DNA of 64,000 nt from BMS3Abin12 sp964487445 (GCA_964487445.1 CAZAQG010000001.1:1-64000), one strand, 5' to 3'. Shown: positions 1-14,365, numbered from the stretch's first letter. Program-made: numbers and translations. Notes: generated from the letters alone by a model not told the origin.

Positions 1-2
1 CC

Positions 3-98
3 GAAATGATGCGTAAACTCGGCTTCTGCACCCGTCGCGTCTTCGACTACCTGCGGATGACCCAAAACTCAAACCCTGCCTTCCATATGGGATCTTGA
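3..98 (+). CDS. Possible 3' end of an unidentified gene entering from the left
   Basis: An open frame runs in from the left edge and stops at a TGA ending at 98; it ends in ...DYLRMTQNSNPAFHMGS. The 31 visible codons carry no motif I recognise, and neither start nor main body is in the window. It converges on the dehydratase-family gene that follows. It may be a real C-terminus or chance open frame; 40 bases between it and the next gene show nothing. Confidence 0.2.
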   Translation, partial: EMMRKLGFCTRRVFDYLRMTQNSNPAFHMGS

Positions 99-140
99 GC
101 GAGAACAAATTTACCGTGCCCCTTGAAACTCCCTTGAACC

Positions 141-1634
<1,494 letters not shown>

Positions 1635-1649
1635 AGCACCTCCTTACTC

Positions 1650-5069
<3,420 letters not shown>

Positions 5070-5152
5070 GGCCGGCGCCGCCCGACGGTAAACCTGCAAT
5101 GATATGATTTCACGTTGCTCATCGCGCCCTACCGGGGAGGGTGGCGAAAGGA

Positions 5153-6724
5153 TCAGTGGCGGAAGTGACGCATGCCGGTGAATACCATCGCCATGTCGTG
5201 CTCGTCGGCGGCGGCGATCACTTCGGCGTCGCGCATCGACCCGCCGGGTTGGACGACCGCGCGGATACCCGCGGCGTGCGCGGCGTCGAGGCCGTCGCGG
5301 AACGGGAAGAAGGCGTCGGAGGCCATCACCGAACCGGCCACCTCGAGGCCCTCGTCGGCCGCCTTGAGCGCGGCGATGCGTGCCGAGACCACACGGCTCA
5401 TCTGTCCGGCGCCGACGCCGATGGTCCGCCCGTCGCGCGCGTAGACGATGGCGTTGGACTTGACGAACTTCGCCACGCGCCACGCGAAGAGCAGGTCCTG
5501 CAACTCGGCGGGGCTCGGGGCGCGGCGGGTGACCACCTTGAGATCCGCGCCGCCCACGCGCCCGATGTCGCGCTCCTGCACCAGCAGCCCGCCGACGACG
5601 CGCTTGAAGTCCAGGGCGGCGGCCGCCTCCTCATCGGACAGCGGCCCGCAGACGAGCACACGCACGTTGGGCTTGGCGCGCAGGGCCTGCCGTGCCGCCT
5701 CGGTAATCTCGGGGGCCACGATCACTTCCACGAACCGGCGCGAGACGATAGCCTGCGCGGTGTCGCCGTCGAGCGCGCGATTGAAGGCGATGATGCCGCC
5801 GAACGCCGAGGTGGGGTCGGTCCGATAGGCGCGTTCGTAGGCGGCCGGGGGGGCGGGCGCGAGCGCCACGCCGCACGGGTTGGCGTGCTTGACGATCACG
5901 CAGGCGCATTCGGAGAACGACTTGACGCACTCCAACGCCGCGTCGGTGTCGGCCACGTTGTTGTAGGAGAGCGCCTTGCCCTGAAGCTGGCGGGCGGTGG
6001 CCACCGACGCCCCGCCGCCGGCGCCCGGCTCGCGGTAGAAGGCCGCGCGCTGGTGCGGGTTCTCGCCGTAGCGCATGTCCTGTAGCTTTACGAACTCCAG
6101 GCGCAGCTCGGCCGGGAATTCGCCGGGCCCGGCGTCGGCGGCGGACGTACCGCCCAGGTAGTCCGTGATCGCCCGGTCGTAGCGCGCGGTGTGCGCGAAG
6201 GCGGTGCCCGCCAGGCGCCGGCGCGTGGCCGGCGTCAGCGCCCCGCCGTTCGCGCGCATCTCCTCCAGGACCACCGCGTAGTCGGCGGGATCGACGACCA
6301 CCGCGACGTCGACGTGGTTCTTGGCCGCCGCCCGCAGCAAGGTCGGACCGCCGATGTCGATCTGCTCGAGCGCCTGCGCGAACGTGCAATCGGGGCGCGC
6401 CACGCTCTGCTCGAAGGGATAGAGATTGACCACGACCAGGTCGATCGGCTCAATGCCGTATTCACGCATCACCGCCTCGTCGCGTCCGCGGCGCGCGAGG
6501 ATCCCGCCGTGTATCTTTGGGTGCAGGGTCTTGACGCGGCCGCCCATGATCTCGGGGAAACCGGTGTATTCGGAGACCTCGCGCACCGCGACGCCCTCGT
6601 CGGCAAGCAGCCGCGCGGTCCCGCCGGTGGACAGGATCTCCACGCCGGCATCGGCGAGGGCGCGCGCGAAACCGGCCACGCCGGTCTTGTCCGAGACGCT
6701 GATCAGGGCGCGGCGGATGGTCAT
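5153..6724 (-). CDS. purH: Bifunctional AICAR transformylase / IMP cyclohydrolase PurH
   Basis: Catalyses the last two steps of IMP synthesis (AICAR formylation with 10-formyl-THF, then ring closure) in the cytosol. The N-terminal MGS-like cyclohydrolase domain (RALISVSDKTG, residues 1-140) is followed by the transformylase domain with the catalytic KHANPCG motif near residue 276. Length of 523 is normal. The ATG at 6724 is preferred over the one at 6742 because GGAGG sits 11 nt upstream of it. It lies downstream of fis in the usual gammaproteobacterial order, but the normal next gene purD is absent; the dehydratase-activase operon follows instead after 83 nt. Confidence 0.97.
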   Translation of the reverse strand: MTIRRALISVSDKTGVAGFARALADAGVEILSTGGTARLLADEGVAVREVSEYTGFPEIMGGRVKTLHPKIHGGILARRGRDEAVMREYGIEPIDLVVVNLYPFEQSVARPDCTFAQALEQIDIGGPTLLRAAAKNHVDVAVVVDPADYAVVLEEMRANGGALTPATRRRLAGTAFAHTARYDRAITDYLGGTSAADAGPGEFPAELRLEFVKLQDMRYGENPHQRAAFYREPGAGGGASVATARQLQGKALSYNNVADTDAALECVKSFSECACVIVKHANPCGVALAPAPPAAYERAYRTDPTSAFGGIIAFNRALDGDTAQAIVSRRFVEVIVAPEITEAARQALRAKPNVRVLVCGPLSDEEAAAALDFKRVVGGLLVQERDIGRVGGADLKVVTRRAPSPAELQDLLFAWRVAKFVKSNAIVYARDGRTIGVGAGQMSRVVSARIAALKAADEGLEVAGSVMASDAFFPFRDGLDAAHAAGIRAVVQPGGSMRDAEVIAAADEHDMAMVFTGMRHFRH

Positions 6725-6742
6725 CGTGGTGTCTGCCTCCAA

Positions 6743-6866
6743 GCCGTCGGCGGGGCAGGCCCCGCCCTACAACCTCTCATCGGTGATGCCGTCGGCGGGG
6801 CAAGCCCCGCCCTACACACCTCCCACCAATCGTGCCTCCGTAGGGCCGGGCTCGCCCGGCCGGCGC
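6743..6866. repeat. Cluster of three GC-rich intergenic palindromes (TAGGGC family)
   Basis: Two direct copies of a palindrome reading GTCGGCGGGGC-aa/gg-GCCCCGCCCTAC (6746-6770 and 6791-6815) and one inverted variant with GTAGGGCCGGGC-TC-GCCCGGCCGG (6839-6863), separated by linkers containing ATCGGTGAT. The same family recurs near 14.2, 23.9 and 57.0 kb. It occupies nearly the whole fis-purH gap, so transcripts of the operon would carry these hairpins between the two genes. Confidence 0.85.
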
Positions 6867-6868
6867 CG

Positions 6869-7135
6869 CTATTCCAACTCGTGCTCGTGCAGCTTCTTGC
6901 GCAGGGTCGTGCGGTTGAGGCCGAGCAACTCGGCGGCGCGCGTCTGGTTGCCGCCGGTGTGGCGCATCACCACCTCGAGCATGGGGCGCTCGACCTCCTG
7001 GAGTACCATGCGATACAGGTTGTTGCCGGGGCGGTTACCGTCGAGGTCGCGGAAATAGCCTTCCAGGGCGGCACGCACGCAGTCCCGCAAGGGCTCTTGC
7101 GGGGGCCGTGCGAGATCGTCTGCGGACGCGGTCAT
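6869..7135 (-). CDS. fis: DNA-binding protein Fis
   Basis: 88-residue nucleoid-associated protein. The C-terminal helix-turn-helix (TRAAELLGLNRTTLRKKL, residues 65-82) is the classic Fis motif, and the dimerisation region (YRMVLQEVERPMLEVVM) precedes it. The ATG at 7135 overlaps the dusB stop by four bases (ATGA), so translation is probably coupled; dusB-fis is the standard gammaproteobacterial operon. Fis bends DNA and modulates rRNA promoters and recombination. The length is slightly below the 98 residues of E. coli, mainly in the N-terminus. Confidence 0.95.
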   Translation of the reverse strand: MTASADDLARPPQEPLRDCVRAALEGYFRDLDGNRPGNNLYRMVLQEVERPMLEVVMRHTGGNQTRAAELLGLNRTTLRKKLHEHELE

Positions 7136-8133
7136 GCCGCGCGCGCCCACCCGTCGGAGCGCGCCGCGAAGTGTTCCGTCACCAGGGCGAGCTGTTCGAC
7201 CGCGCGTTCGGCGCGGTTGACGCGTGCGCGCAATGCCGCACCGTCCGGGTGGCGCCGCACGTACCAGCCGATGTGCCGACGCGCCACGCGCACGCCGGTG
7301 TACTCCCCATAGAACGCGTAGAGCTGCTCCAGGTGGACCGTCAGGATCGCGCCTACCTCCATCGGATCGGGCGGCGGCGCCGTGCGCCCGGTGCGCAGGT
7401 AGTGGTCGATCTCGCGGAAGATCCACGGCCGGCCCCGGGCGGCGCGGCCAATCATGATCGCATCGGCACCGGTGCATTCGAGTACGGAGCGGGCGCGCTC
7501 CGGGGTGGTGATGTCGCCGTTGGCAATCACCGGGATGGCGACCGCGACCTTGACCCGCGCGATGGTCCGGTACTCCGCCGCGCCCTGGAAGGCGTCGGCG
7601 CGGGTGCGCCCGTGCACGGTGAGCGCCTGCACGCCGGCCGCCTCGGCGATGCGCGCGATCGCCACCGCGTTGCGCCGGGAGCGGTCCCAGCCGGTGCGAA
7701 TCTTGAGCGTGACCGGCACGCCGACCGCCGCGACCACCGCCGCCAGGATGCGCCCGACCAGTGCCTCGTCGCGCAGCAGCGCCGAGCCGCACCAGGCGCC
7801 GCACACCTTCCTGACCGGGCAACCCATGTTGAGATCGACGATCTCGGCGCCCTCATCCACGGCGCGGCGCGCGGCCTCGGCGAGCATCGCCGGGTCGGCG
7901 CCGGCGAGTTGCACGGCCACCGGTCCGACCTCGTCGGCGTGGTCGGCGCGGCGCCGGCTCTTGGCGGTGTCGCGCAGGCGCGGGTCGGCGGAGATCATCT
8001 CGGAGACCGCCAACCCGGCGCCGAGCGCGCGGCACAGGCGGCGGAACGGACGGTCGGTCACACCGGCCATGGGCGCCAGCAGAATACGGTTTGCGAGTTG
8101 GTGGGGGCCGATCCGCATCGTGGGCAGGCTCAT
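7132..8133 (-). CDS. dusB: tRNA-dihydrouridine synthase DusB
   Basis: FMN enzyme that reduces uridines in the tRNA D-loop. It begins MSLPTMRIGPHQLANRILLA with the FMN-binding LAPMAGVTDRPFRRL at about residues 19-33. The catalytic cysteine lies in NMGCPVRKVCG near residue 103, followed by the phosphate-binding KIRTGWD and GRAARGRPW segments. The length of 333 fits the family. It is co-transcribed with fis, which overlaps its end. Confidence 0.96.
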   Translation of the reverse strand: MSLPTMRIGPHQLANRILLAPMAGVTDRPFRRLCRALGAGLAVSEMISADPRLRDTAKSRRRADHADEVGPVAVQLAGADPAMLAEAARRAVDEGAEIVDLNMGCPVRKVCGAWCGSALLRDEALVGRILAAVVAAVGVPVTLKIRTGWDRSRRNAVAIARIAEAAGVQALTVHGRTRADAFQGAAEYRTIARVKVAVAIPVIANGDITTPERARSVLECTGADAIMIGRAARGRPWIFREIDHYLRTGRTAPPPDPMEVGAILTVHLEQLYAFYGEYTGVRVARRHIGWYVRRHPDGAALRARVNRAERAVEQLALVTEHFAARSDGWARAA

Positions 8134-8313
8134 GGGGGACGCCGCGAGAAGGGGATCATCTTACCCGCAAAGGCCGGACCCCGCAAAGCGCCGGCGGGCG
8201 GCGCGGGAAGATCGCCGAGGGGGGATCATCGCCGTGGAAATCGTCGGATCGGTACCGTCCGCCGGCGCCCGGCGGGCGCCGCCCCCGCCCTCCGGCGGGA
8301 CCGATCGCGCCGC

Positions 8314-9528
8314 TCAGCGAAACTCGAAATCGTAGGACACGGCATCCTTGCCGGGGTCCACGATCTGCAACGTGACCGGCACCGAACCGTGCGCCTGGAA
8401 GCCGGCGGCGGGGTCGGGCCCCTGCGGGAGGTACTCCCGGGGCGCGAAGCGCCGCAGGGCGATCACGCGCCCGGCGAGGTTGAAGAAACGCACCTGGAGA
8501 TAGGGATACGCCTGCCGGAACGCGGCGTTGTTCTGGAGGATCAACGAGATCACCAGGGCATGCGGCGCGGACGGGTCGTCGTATACGCGCCGGTCCAGGA
8601 GGTCGAGGTCGGCGAGATCGCGCGGCAGGGGCACACGGCACCCGGTGAGGCCGCAGAAGCGTTCCAGCCACGGATGCAGCGCCGGATAGTAGGCCAGGTT
8701 GGCACTCTGAAAGTAAACGAACTGCCCCGCGAGCGCCGCGAGCAGGAGCAGGATGCCGACACTCCAGGCCGCGGTCGCCAGCGGACGGGGCCGGGGACGC
8801 GGCGCCGCGAGATCTTCCCACAGGGCGGCGGGCGGATCAGCAGACGGCGCCCGGCCGGCCGGCGGCACCGCGGCGATTCCCGGGATCGATTCGGATTCCG
8901 CATCCGGCACCACCGCGAGGTCTCCGATGTCCGGGACGGCGACCGGTGATACTGCGTCGCCGGAAGCGAAAAGCGCGGTGGATTTCTCGCGGGTAATTCG
9001 ATCCCGAATATCAGCGGCATCGGCCGGCGGCACCGCGGCCGGGAACTTATCGTCGGCCTCGAGCATCGGGATCCGCGCCAGGGTGGGTGCCGCCTTGTCG
9101 GGTCCGGAGCCCGTTTCGGACTCCGGGTCCGATCTCCCCGATTCCCCGAAAACCGCGGGCTCCGAGAGCCGCGGGAGCACCTTGCCCTCGGATACCTCGA
9201 GGGCCCAGCGCCACTCGCCCCCGGTATCCGGGGATTCCCGCGCTTGCGAGTCGACGCCGGTGGTCTCCGGGGGCTGCGCGAGCGGCTCCGCCGTCGCGGG
9301 GGGCGCCTCCCGGGAGGGTTCCGGGCGCGGCGCCGCGGGCTCGGTGACCGGGATGGCGTCGAGGATCGGAAACCCCGGGTCGCCCTCCTGGAGCCGCTCC
9401 AGGGTGTTGAACTGATTCTGGCAATTGGTGCAGAAAGCGACACCCTGCCCGACGCGCAAGGTGACCGCCCGCACCCGGAAATAGGCCTTGCAGTGAGTGC
9501 ACTGGGTGAACAGGCCCGAGGCGTTCAC
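8314..9528 (-). CDS. Zinc-ribbon and DUF3426-type membrane protein
   Basis: 404 residues. The N-terminus has an MJ0042-type zinc ribbon (CTHC near residue 10 and CTNC near 33). A long low-complexity Pro/Glu/Ala/Ser linker spans about residues 60-245. One transmembrane helix (VGILLLLAALAGQFVYF) lies near residue 255, and the conserved DUF3426 domain near the C-terminus contains LVISLILQNNAAF and QPYP-like segments. It sits between prmA and dusB, its usual place in gammaproteobacteria. The family is thought to be a membrane protein with a cytosolic zinc finger and a periplasmic domain; its role is unknown. Confidence 0.85.
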   Translation of the reverse strand: MNASGLFTQCTHCKAYFRVRAVTLRVGQGVAFCTNCQNQFNTLERLQEGDPGFPILDAIPVTEPAAPRPEPSREAPPATAEPLAQPPETTGVDSQARESPDTGGEWRWALEVSEGKVLPRLSEPAVFGESGRSDPESETGSGPDKAAPTLARIPMLEADDKFPAAVPPADAADIRDRITREKSTALFASGDAVSPVAVPDIGDLAVVPDAESESIPGIAAVPPAGRAPSADPPAALWEDLAAPRPRPRPLATAAWSVGILLLLAALAGQFVYFQSANLAYYPALHPWLERFCGLTGCRVPLPRDLADLDLLDRRVYDDPSAPHALVISLILQNNAAFRQAYPYLQVRFFNLAGRVIALRRFAPREYLPQGPDPAAGFQAHGSVPVTLQIVDPGKDAVSYDFEFR

Positions 9529-9609
9529 ACCCGCCCCACCCCGACGCCGCGCGCCTTAGCCGCTGCGGCGCCGTGTCGGCCTTCGATCGCGCGGCATTCC
9601 ATACCCGGA

Positions 9610-10506
9610 CTATCCCTCCCGACGGCACCCCACCAGCAGGGCCCACTCCTCGCGGCTTCGCCGGTGCTCCATGGTAAACCAGTGCTCGTATGCCCGCATC
9701 ACGCCGTGCGCCTGTTCCGCGAGGATGCCGGCAAGGACCACGGTACCCCCCGGCGCAAGGTGGTCGGCGAAGCGCCCGGCGAGCGCCTCCAACGGCCCGG
9801 CAAGGATATTCGCGACCAGCACCCGGACCGCGCCGTGCGCCGGCCCCGCGGGCTCCCGGTCGGCGGGGGCGTACACGCGCACCTTCGCGGACACGCCGTT
9901 GCGCACGGCGTTCGCCTCGGTCGCCTGCAGCGCCTGCGGATCGTGGTCCACCGCCCACACGGGCGCCGCACCGAGCTTTGCCGCGGCGATCGCGAGGATG
10001 CCTGAGCCGCACCCATAATCCACGAACGCCCGCCCGGAAAGGTCCGCGCCATCCAGCCATTCCAGGCACAGGGCGGTACTCGGGTGGGTGCCGGTGCCGA
10101 ATGCCAGGCCCGGGTCCAGAGAGACGGTGACCGCGCCGGGGTCCGGCGCGCACGCCCCGCCCGGACACACCCACAACCGGGCGCCGAAGCGCATGGGGTG
10201 GAAGTCGCACAGCCAGGCCCGTTCCCAGTCCTGATCGGGCAACGGCGCGACGCGCACCTCCAGTCCCGGGCGCCCGAGCGAGCGCGTCAGCGCACCGCGC
10301 ACCGCCGCGACCTGCGTGTCCCCGGCGAACAGACCGACGACGCGCGTGCGCGCCCACAGCGGAGTCTCACCGGGCGGGGGTTCGTAAAGCGCATCCCGAT
10401 CCCCCGACTCGAACGTGACCGCCAGCGCGCCGGCCGCCTCCAGCGACGCCGCAAGCCGCTGCGGGTCCTCACCCGGAAGTTCGACGGAGATCTGCAACCA
10501 GGTCAT
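9610..10506 (-). CDS. prmA: Ribosomal protein L11 methyltransferase PrmA
   Basis: SAM-dependent enzyme that trimethylates ribosomal protein L11. The ATG at 10506 (MTWLQISVELPGEDPQ) matches the usual PrmA N-terminus; the longer frame adds a proline-rich tail overlapping the upstream repeat region. SAM motif I (VDYGCGSGILAIAAAKLGA) is near residue 160 and the NILAGPL motif is near 233. 298 residues is a typical length. It heads the prmA-DUF3426-dusB-fis-purH series, with 81 nt before the next gene. Confidence 0.95.
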   Translation of the reverse strand: MTWLQISVELPGEDPQRLAASLEAAGALAVTFESGDRDALYEPPPGETPLWARTRVVGLFAGDTQVAAVRGALTRSLGRPGLEVRVAPLPDQDWERAWLCDFHPMRFGARLWVCPGGACAPDPGAVTVSLDPGLAFGTGTHPSTALCLEWLDGADLSGRAFVDYGCGSGILAIAAAKLGAAPVWAVDHDPQALQATEANAVRNGVSAKVRVYAPADREPAGPAHGAVRVLVANILAGPLEALAGRFADHLAPGGTVVLAGILAEQAHGVMRAYEHWFTMEHRRSREEWALLVGCRREG

Positions 10507-10597
10507 AGGGGAAGCAACGGGATTGGGAAATGGGCATGGGCGCCGGGCCATGATGGACCACCCGCACCGGTCCTGCCAAGCGGCCGGCTCATCGGCG

Positions 10598-10686
10598 AGT
10601 TCAAGGGGTCAGCGTACTTGAAATCTCAACTTCGCTGATTCCTTGAGCTGTCGCGGGGGATTTCAAGTACGCTGACCCCTTGAACT
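10598..10686. repeat. REPIN-like inverted repeat, copy 1
   Basis: A perfect 27-bp inverted repeat (10598-10624 and 10660-10686) around a 35-bp spacer; the left arm reads AGTTCAAGGGGTCAGCGTAC and continues TTGAAAT. A second copy lies at 26656-26766. The arms resemble the REP-like palindromes mobilised by REP-associated tyrosine transposases, but no transposase gene is near. The right end lies inside the HAD phosphatase frame and encodes its last codons and stop. Confidence 0.85.
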
Positions 10687-11526
10687 CCCGCAGGCGCCGA
10701 GCCAGCGCTCGACTTGCGGGACGAAGTGCACGAGCCCCTCCAGCACGCCGGCCGCGTAGCAGCCGTTCATGCCCAGGAACCCGCCGCGCGCGAGGTACAG
10801 GCGATCGAGGTTGCCGTTGGCCTCCACCAGGCGCAGGGCCTCCTGGCGCACGTCCTCACCGGCGTTGGCCACCAGCACCGCCTGCAGTCCGCCGGTGAGC
10901 GCCGGCAGGTCGTTGCCGCTGTCCCCGGCGAACACGGTGCACTCCTCGGCGAACCCGCGCCGCCGCATCAGGAAACGCACGGCATGCAGCTTGGTGGCGC
11001 CGGCCGGCAATACGTCGAGCAGGCCTGTGTCGCGCGCCTCGTCGATGCTCCAGATCAGGCTCGCGCGCACGTGGCGCGCCGCGAGCCGGCGCTGCACCTC
11101 GGCGAGCAGCGGACCGCGGGCCGCCGCGCGCGGGACATGGTAGCTGAGCTTGAAGACCCCCTGCTGCTCGGGAGGCTGCAGGGTGAGCCCGTCCAGGTCG
11201 GCAAACAGCGCGGCCAGCCCGTCGCGGCCCAGGCCGTTCCAGTCCGGTGCGATCTCCCGCGCCCACTCCGACCACGGTCGCCACTTCCCGTCGCGGACCT
11301 CGTAGATCGTGGTGCCCACGTCGCCGATCGCGTAGGCGGGCACCGGCAGCCGCCACTCGCGGATCGCCGCCTCAATGAGTGCGCGGTCGCGGCCGCTAAC
11401 GTAGGCAAGGGTGATTTCCGGGCGGCGCGCCAGCTCGCGCAGCAGCGCCCGCGCGCGCGGCGACTCCGACTCCGGGCCGTTGGGAATCAGGGTGCGATCC
11501 AGATCGCTGCACAGAAGAAGATTCAT
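10663..11526 (-). CDS. HAD-IIB hydrolase, sucrose-6-phosphate phosphatase-like
   Basis: 287 residues from the ATG at 11526; the open frame beyond that is antisense to glgP. HAD motif I is CSDLDRTLI (nucleophile Asp8, acid Asp10), motif III includes the lysine in GATKLHAV, and motif IV is FAGDSGNDLPAL near residue 200. The layout fits sucrose-phosphate phosphatase or the related mannosyl/glucosyl-phosphoglycerate phosphatases; substrate is not certain. It is divergent from glycogen phosphorylase, with 138 nt between the starts, which suggests carbohydrate or compatible-solute metabolism. The last eight residues (SSRGQRT and the preceding Gly) come from the inserted REPIN-like element, so the native C-terminus was probably replaced. 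Confidence 0.8.
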   Translation of the reverse strand: MNLLLCSDLDRTLIPNGPESESPRARALLRELARRPEITLAYVSGRDRALIEAAIREWRLPVPAYAIGDVGTTIYEVRDGKWRPWSEWAREIAPDWNGLGRDGLAALFADLDGLTLQPPEQQGVFKLSYHVPRAAARGPLLAEVQRRLAARHVRASLIWSIDEARDTGLLDVLPAGATKLHAVRFLMRRRGFAEECTVFAGDSGNDLPALTGGLQAVLVANAGEDVRQEALRLVEANGNLDRLYLARGGFLGMNGCYAAGVLEGLVHFVPQVERWLGACGSSRGQRT

Positions 11527-11664
11527 GAGATTCACGGCGGCCCCCGCACGGGGGCCGTGTAGCAGTATAACAGTGGCGCCCCGGCTTTTGCGCAGGTGGG
11601 CATTCGAAAACCGTATGATCGGCATCGCCCCCGTGCGCACCGGGGCAGAGCCGCGGAGATCCCG

Positions 11665-14142
11665 ATGAGGCCGACACCGAAGTGCGTACCCAAGCACGAT
11701 TATCTGGGCCTGGACGGCGCATCCATCAAGCGCTCGCTGGCCAACCGGCTGATCTACTCGGTCGGCAAAGACCCCTGCACCGCCACCGACCGCGACTGGT
11801 TCTACACCCTGGCATACCTGGTCCGCGACCGGCTCATCGATCGCTGGATGGAGACCCAGCGCTCCTATTACCGGGAGGACGCAAAACGCGTCTACTACCT
11901 GTCGCTGGAGTTCCTCATCGGGCGCAGTCTCGCCAACAGCATGCTGAACATGGACTTCTACGAGGAATGCCGCAGCGCGGTCGAGGAGGTGTTCCTCGAC
12001 CTGGGACGCATCGAGGCGCTGGAGACCGATGCGGGGCTCGGCAACGGCGGGCTCGGACGCCTCGCCGCCTGCCTCCTCGACTCCATGGCCACGCTGCACA
12101 TCCCGGGCTACGGCTACGGCATCCGCTATGAATACGGCCTGTTCAAGCAGGCCATCCGCGACGGACGCCAGATGGAGCACCCGGAGAACTGGCTGCGCTA
12201 CGGCAACCCCTGGGAGTTCGCGCGTCCGGAGGTCCTCTACCTGATCCGCTTCGGCGGCCGCGTCGAGGCCTCGCACGACGCGGAAGGGCGGCTGCGCCAT
12301 CGCTGGGCGGGCGCCGAGGAGGTCATGGCCATGGCCTACGACACCCCGATTCCCGGCTACCGGACCCACACCGTGAACAACCTGCGCCTGTGGTCGGCGC
12401 GCGCCTCGCGCGACTTCAACCTCCAGTACTTCAATGAGGGCGACTACATCGGCGCGCTCCAGGCCCAGATCGAATCCGAGAACCTCTCGCGGGTCCTGTA
12501 CCCGGACGATACCAGCGCCAGCGGGCGCATGCTGCGCCTGAAGCAGGAGTATTTCTTCGTCAGCGCCTCGATGCAGGACATCCTGCGCCGCTTCCTCGAG
12601 CACCACGAGCGCCTGGAGGAACTCCCCGACAAGGCGGTGATCCAGCTCAACGACACCCACCCCTCCATCGCGATCCCGGAACTGATGCGCCTGCTCCTGG
12701 ACGAGTACCGGATGGAGTGGGACACGGCCTGGGACCTGACCACGCGCGTGTTCGCCTACACCAACCACACCCTGATGCCCGAGGCCCTGGAGACCTGGCC
12801 GGTGGCGCTGCTCGGCGACACGCTTCCGCGGCATCTACAGATCATCTTCGAGATCAACCGCCGCTTCCTGGCCCAAGTCGCACAGCGCTGGCCCGGCGAC
12901 AACGACCGGCTGCGCCGCATGTCGCTCATCGACGAGAAAAACGGGCGACGCGTACGGATGGCACACTTGGCGATCGTCGGCAGCCGGAAGGTCAACGGCG
13001 TCTCGCGCATCCACAGCGAGCTGATGACCCACACGGGGTTCGCGGACTTCGCCGCCCTGTGGCCGGACAAGTTCATCAACATCACCAACGGCGTGACCCC
13101 GCGCCGCTGGTTGCACCACGCCAACCCGTCGCTCACGCAACTGCTGATCCGGCACATCGGGCACGGCTGGATCACCGACCTCGACCAGCTCTGCGCGCTC
13201 CGCCCGCTGGCCGCGGACCCCGAAGTACAGGACGCCTTTCGGGAGGTGAAGCACGCCAACAAGGCCCGCCTCGCGCGCCTGATCGACGAGCGGCTGGGGA
13301 TCGCCGTCGACACCCGCTCGCTGTTCGACGTGCAGATCAAGCGCATGCACGAGTACAAGCGCCAGCTCCTCAACGTGCTGCACGTGATCGCGCGCTACAA
13401 CCGGCTGCGCGACGGGGCCGCGTCGGATGTGGTCCCGCGCACGGTGATCTTCAGCGGCAAGGCCGCCCCGGGCTACCGCATGGCGAAGCTCATCATCGAA
13501 CTCATCCACGGCGTGGCGGACGTCGTGAACCGGGATCCGGCGGTCGGCGACCGGCTGCGGGTGGTGTTCATTCCCAACTATGACGTGACCACCGCCGAGG
13601 ACATCATCCCCGCCGCGGAACTCTCGGAGCAGATCTCCACCGCCGGCACCGAGGCCTCCGGGACCGGCAATATGAAGCTCGCGCTGAACGGCGCACTCAC
13701 CATCGGCACCCTGGACGGGGCGAATATCGAGATCGGCGAGGCGGTGGGCCGGGAGAACCTCTTCATCTTCGGCCACTGCAGCGAAGAGGTGCAGGCCTTG
13801 CATCGCGAGGGCTACGATCCGACCGCCTGTCTTGCGCGCAGCCCGGAACTGGCGCGCGCCATGGGGATGATCGCCGGAGGCTTCTTCTCACCGGCCGCGC
13901 CGCGCCGCTTCCACCCGCTCGTGGAATCCCTGACCCGGGGCGGCGACACCTATCTGGTGCTCGCGGACTTCGACCCCTATCTGGAGGCCCAGGCGCGTGT
14001 CGACGCCCTGTACCGCGACCCCGCGGAGTGGAACCGCCGGGCGATCCTCAACGTCGCCGGCATGGGCCGCTTCTCCAGCGACCGCACGGTCCAGGACTAC
14101 ATCCGGGAGATCTGGGGGGTGCACCCCGTCGTCCACGATTGA
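11665..14142 (+). CDS. glgP: Glycogen/starch phosphorylase
   Basis: 825-residue GT35 enzyme releasing glucose-1-phosphate from alpha-1,4-glucans. The ATG at 11665 follows GGAG; the frame upstream is not family-like. Recognisable parts are YYLSLEFLIGRSL near residue 75, ETDAGLGNGGLGRLAACLLD near 115, VIQLNDTHPSIAIPEL near 325, and the PLP-lysine region EASGTGNMKLALNGALTIG near residue 670. It is divergent from the phosphatase gene and converges on rho. No other glycogen genes are in the window. Confidence 0.97.
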   Translation: MRPTPKCVPKHDYLGLDGASIKRSLANRLIYSVGKDPCTATDRDWFYTLAYLVRDRLIDRWMETQRSYYREDAKRVYYLSLEFLIGRSLANSMLNMDFYEECRSAVEEVFLDLGRIEALETDAGLGNGGLGRLAACLLDSMATLHIPGYGYGIRYEYGLFKQAIRDGRQMEHPENWLRYGNPWEFARPEVLYLIRFGGRVEASHDAEGRLRHRWAGAEEVMAMAYDTPIPGYRTHTVNNLRLWSARASRDFNLQYFNEGDYIGALQAQIESENLSRVLYPDDTSASGRMLRLKQEYFFVSASMQDILRRFLEHHERLEELPDKAVIQLNDTHPSIAIPELMRLLLDEYRMEWDTAWDLTTRVFAYTNHTLMPEALETWPVALLGDTLPRHLQIIFEINRRFLAQVAQRWPGDNDRLRRMSLIDEKNGRRVRMAHLAIVGSRKVNGVSRIHSELMTHTGFADFAALWPDKFINITNGVTPRRWLHHANPSLTQLLIRHIGHGWITDLDQLCALRPLAADPEVQDAFREVKHANKARLARLIDERLGIAVDTRSLFDVQIKRMHEYKRQLLNVLHVIARYNRLRDGAASDVVPRTVIFSGKAAPGYRMAKLIIELIHGVADVVNRDPAVGDRLRVVFIPNYDVTTAEDIIPAAELSEQISTAGTEASGTGNMKLALNGALTIGTLDGANIEIGEAVGRENLFIFGHCSEEVQALHREGYDPTACLARSPELARAMGMIAGGFFSPAAPRRFHPLVESLTRGGDTYLVLADFDPYLEAQARVDALYRDPAEWNRRAILNVAGMGRFSSDRTVQDYIREIWGVHPVVHD

Positions 14143-14231
14143 GAGAGGGGGCCCCTGTCGTGGCGATGCGATCGGCGGCACGGCGCAATTCGCGACCGTG
14201 CCCATCCGACGTCGTCGAAATCCCGGGCGTT

Positions 14232-14346
14232 GTCGGCGGGGCTTGCCCCGCCCTACAGGAGGATGCCGCCGCCCCGGTGGGTAAACCTTGCCCTACGCGC
14301 GCATCGGCGACCATGCCCACCCGTAGGGCCGGGCGCGCCCGGCCGG
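14232..14346. repeat. Two GC-rich intergenic palindromes between glgP and rho
   Basis: One copy reads GTCGGCGGGGC-TT-GCCCCGCCCTAC (14232-14256) and the other, inverted, CGTAGGGCCGGGC-GC-GCCCGGCCGG (14322-14346). The linker between them includes ATCGGCGACCATGCCCACC, close to the linkers in the other clusters. They sit between two convergent genes, where hairpins could act at transcript ends in both directions. The remaining bases of the 223-nt gap show nothing else. Confidence 0.8.
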
Positions 14347-14365
14347 GGCCGCACTCGATGGCGCG

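Noticed and set aside
5070..5483. N-terminal extension of the activase gene to 5483
   Set aside because: It overlaps purH in another frame, is almost entirely Arg/Gly, and the ATPase domain begins only after the GTG at 5069.
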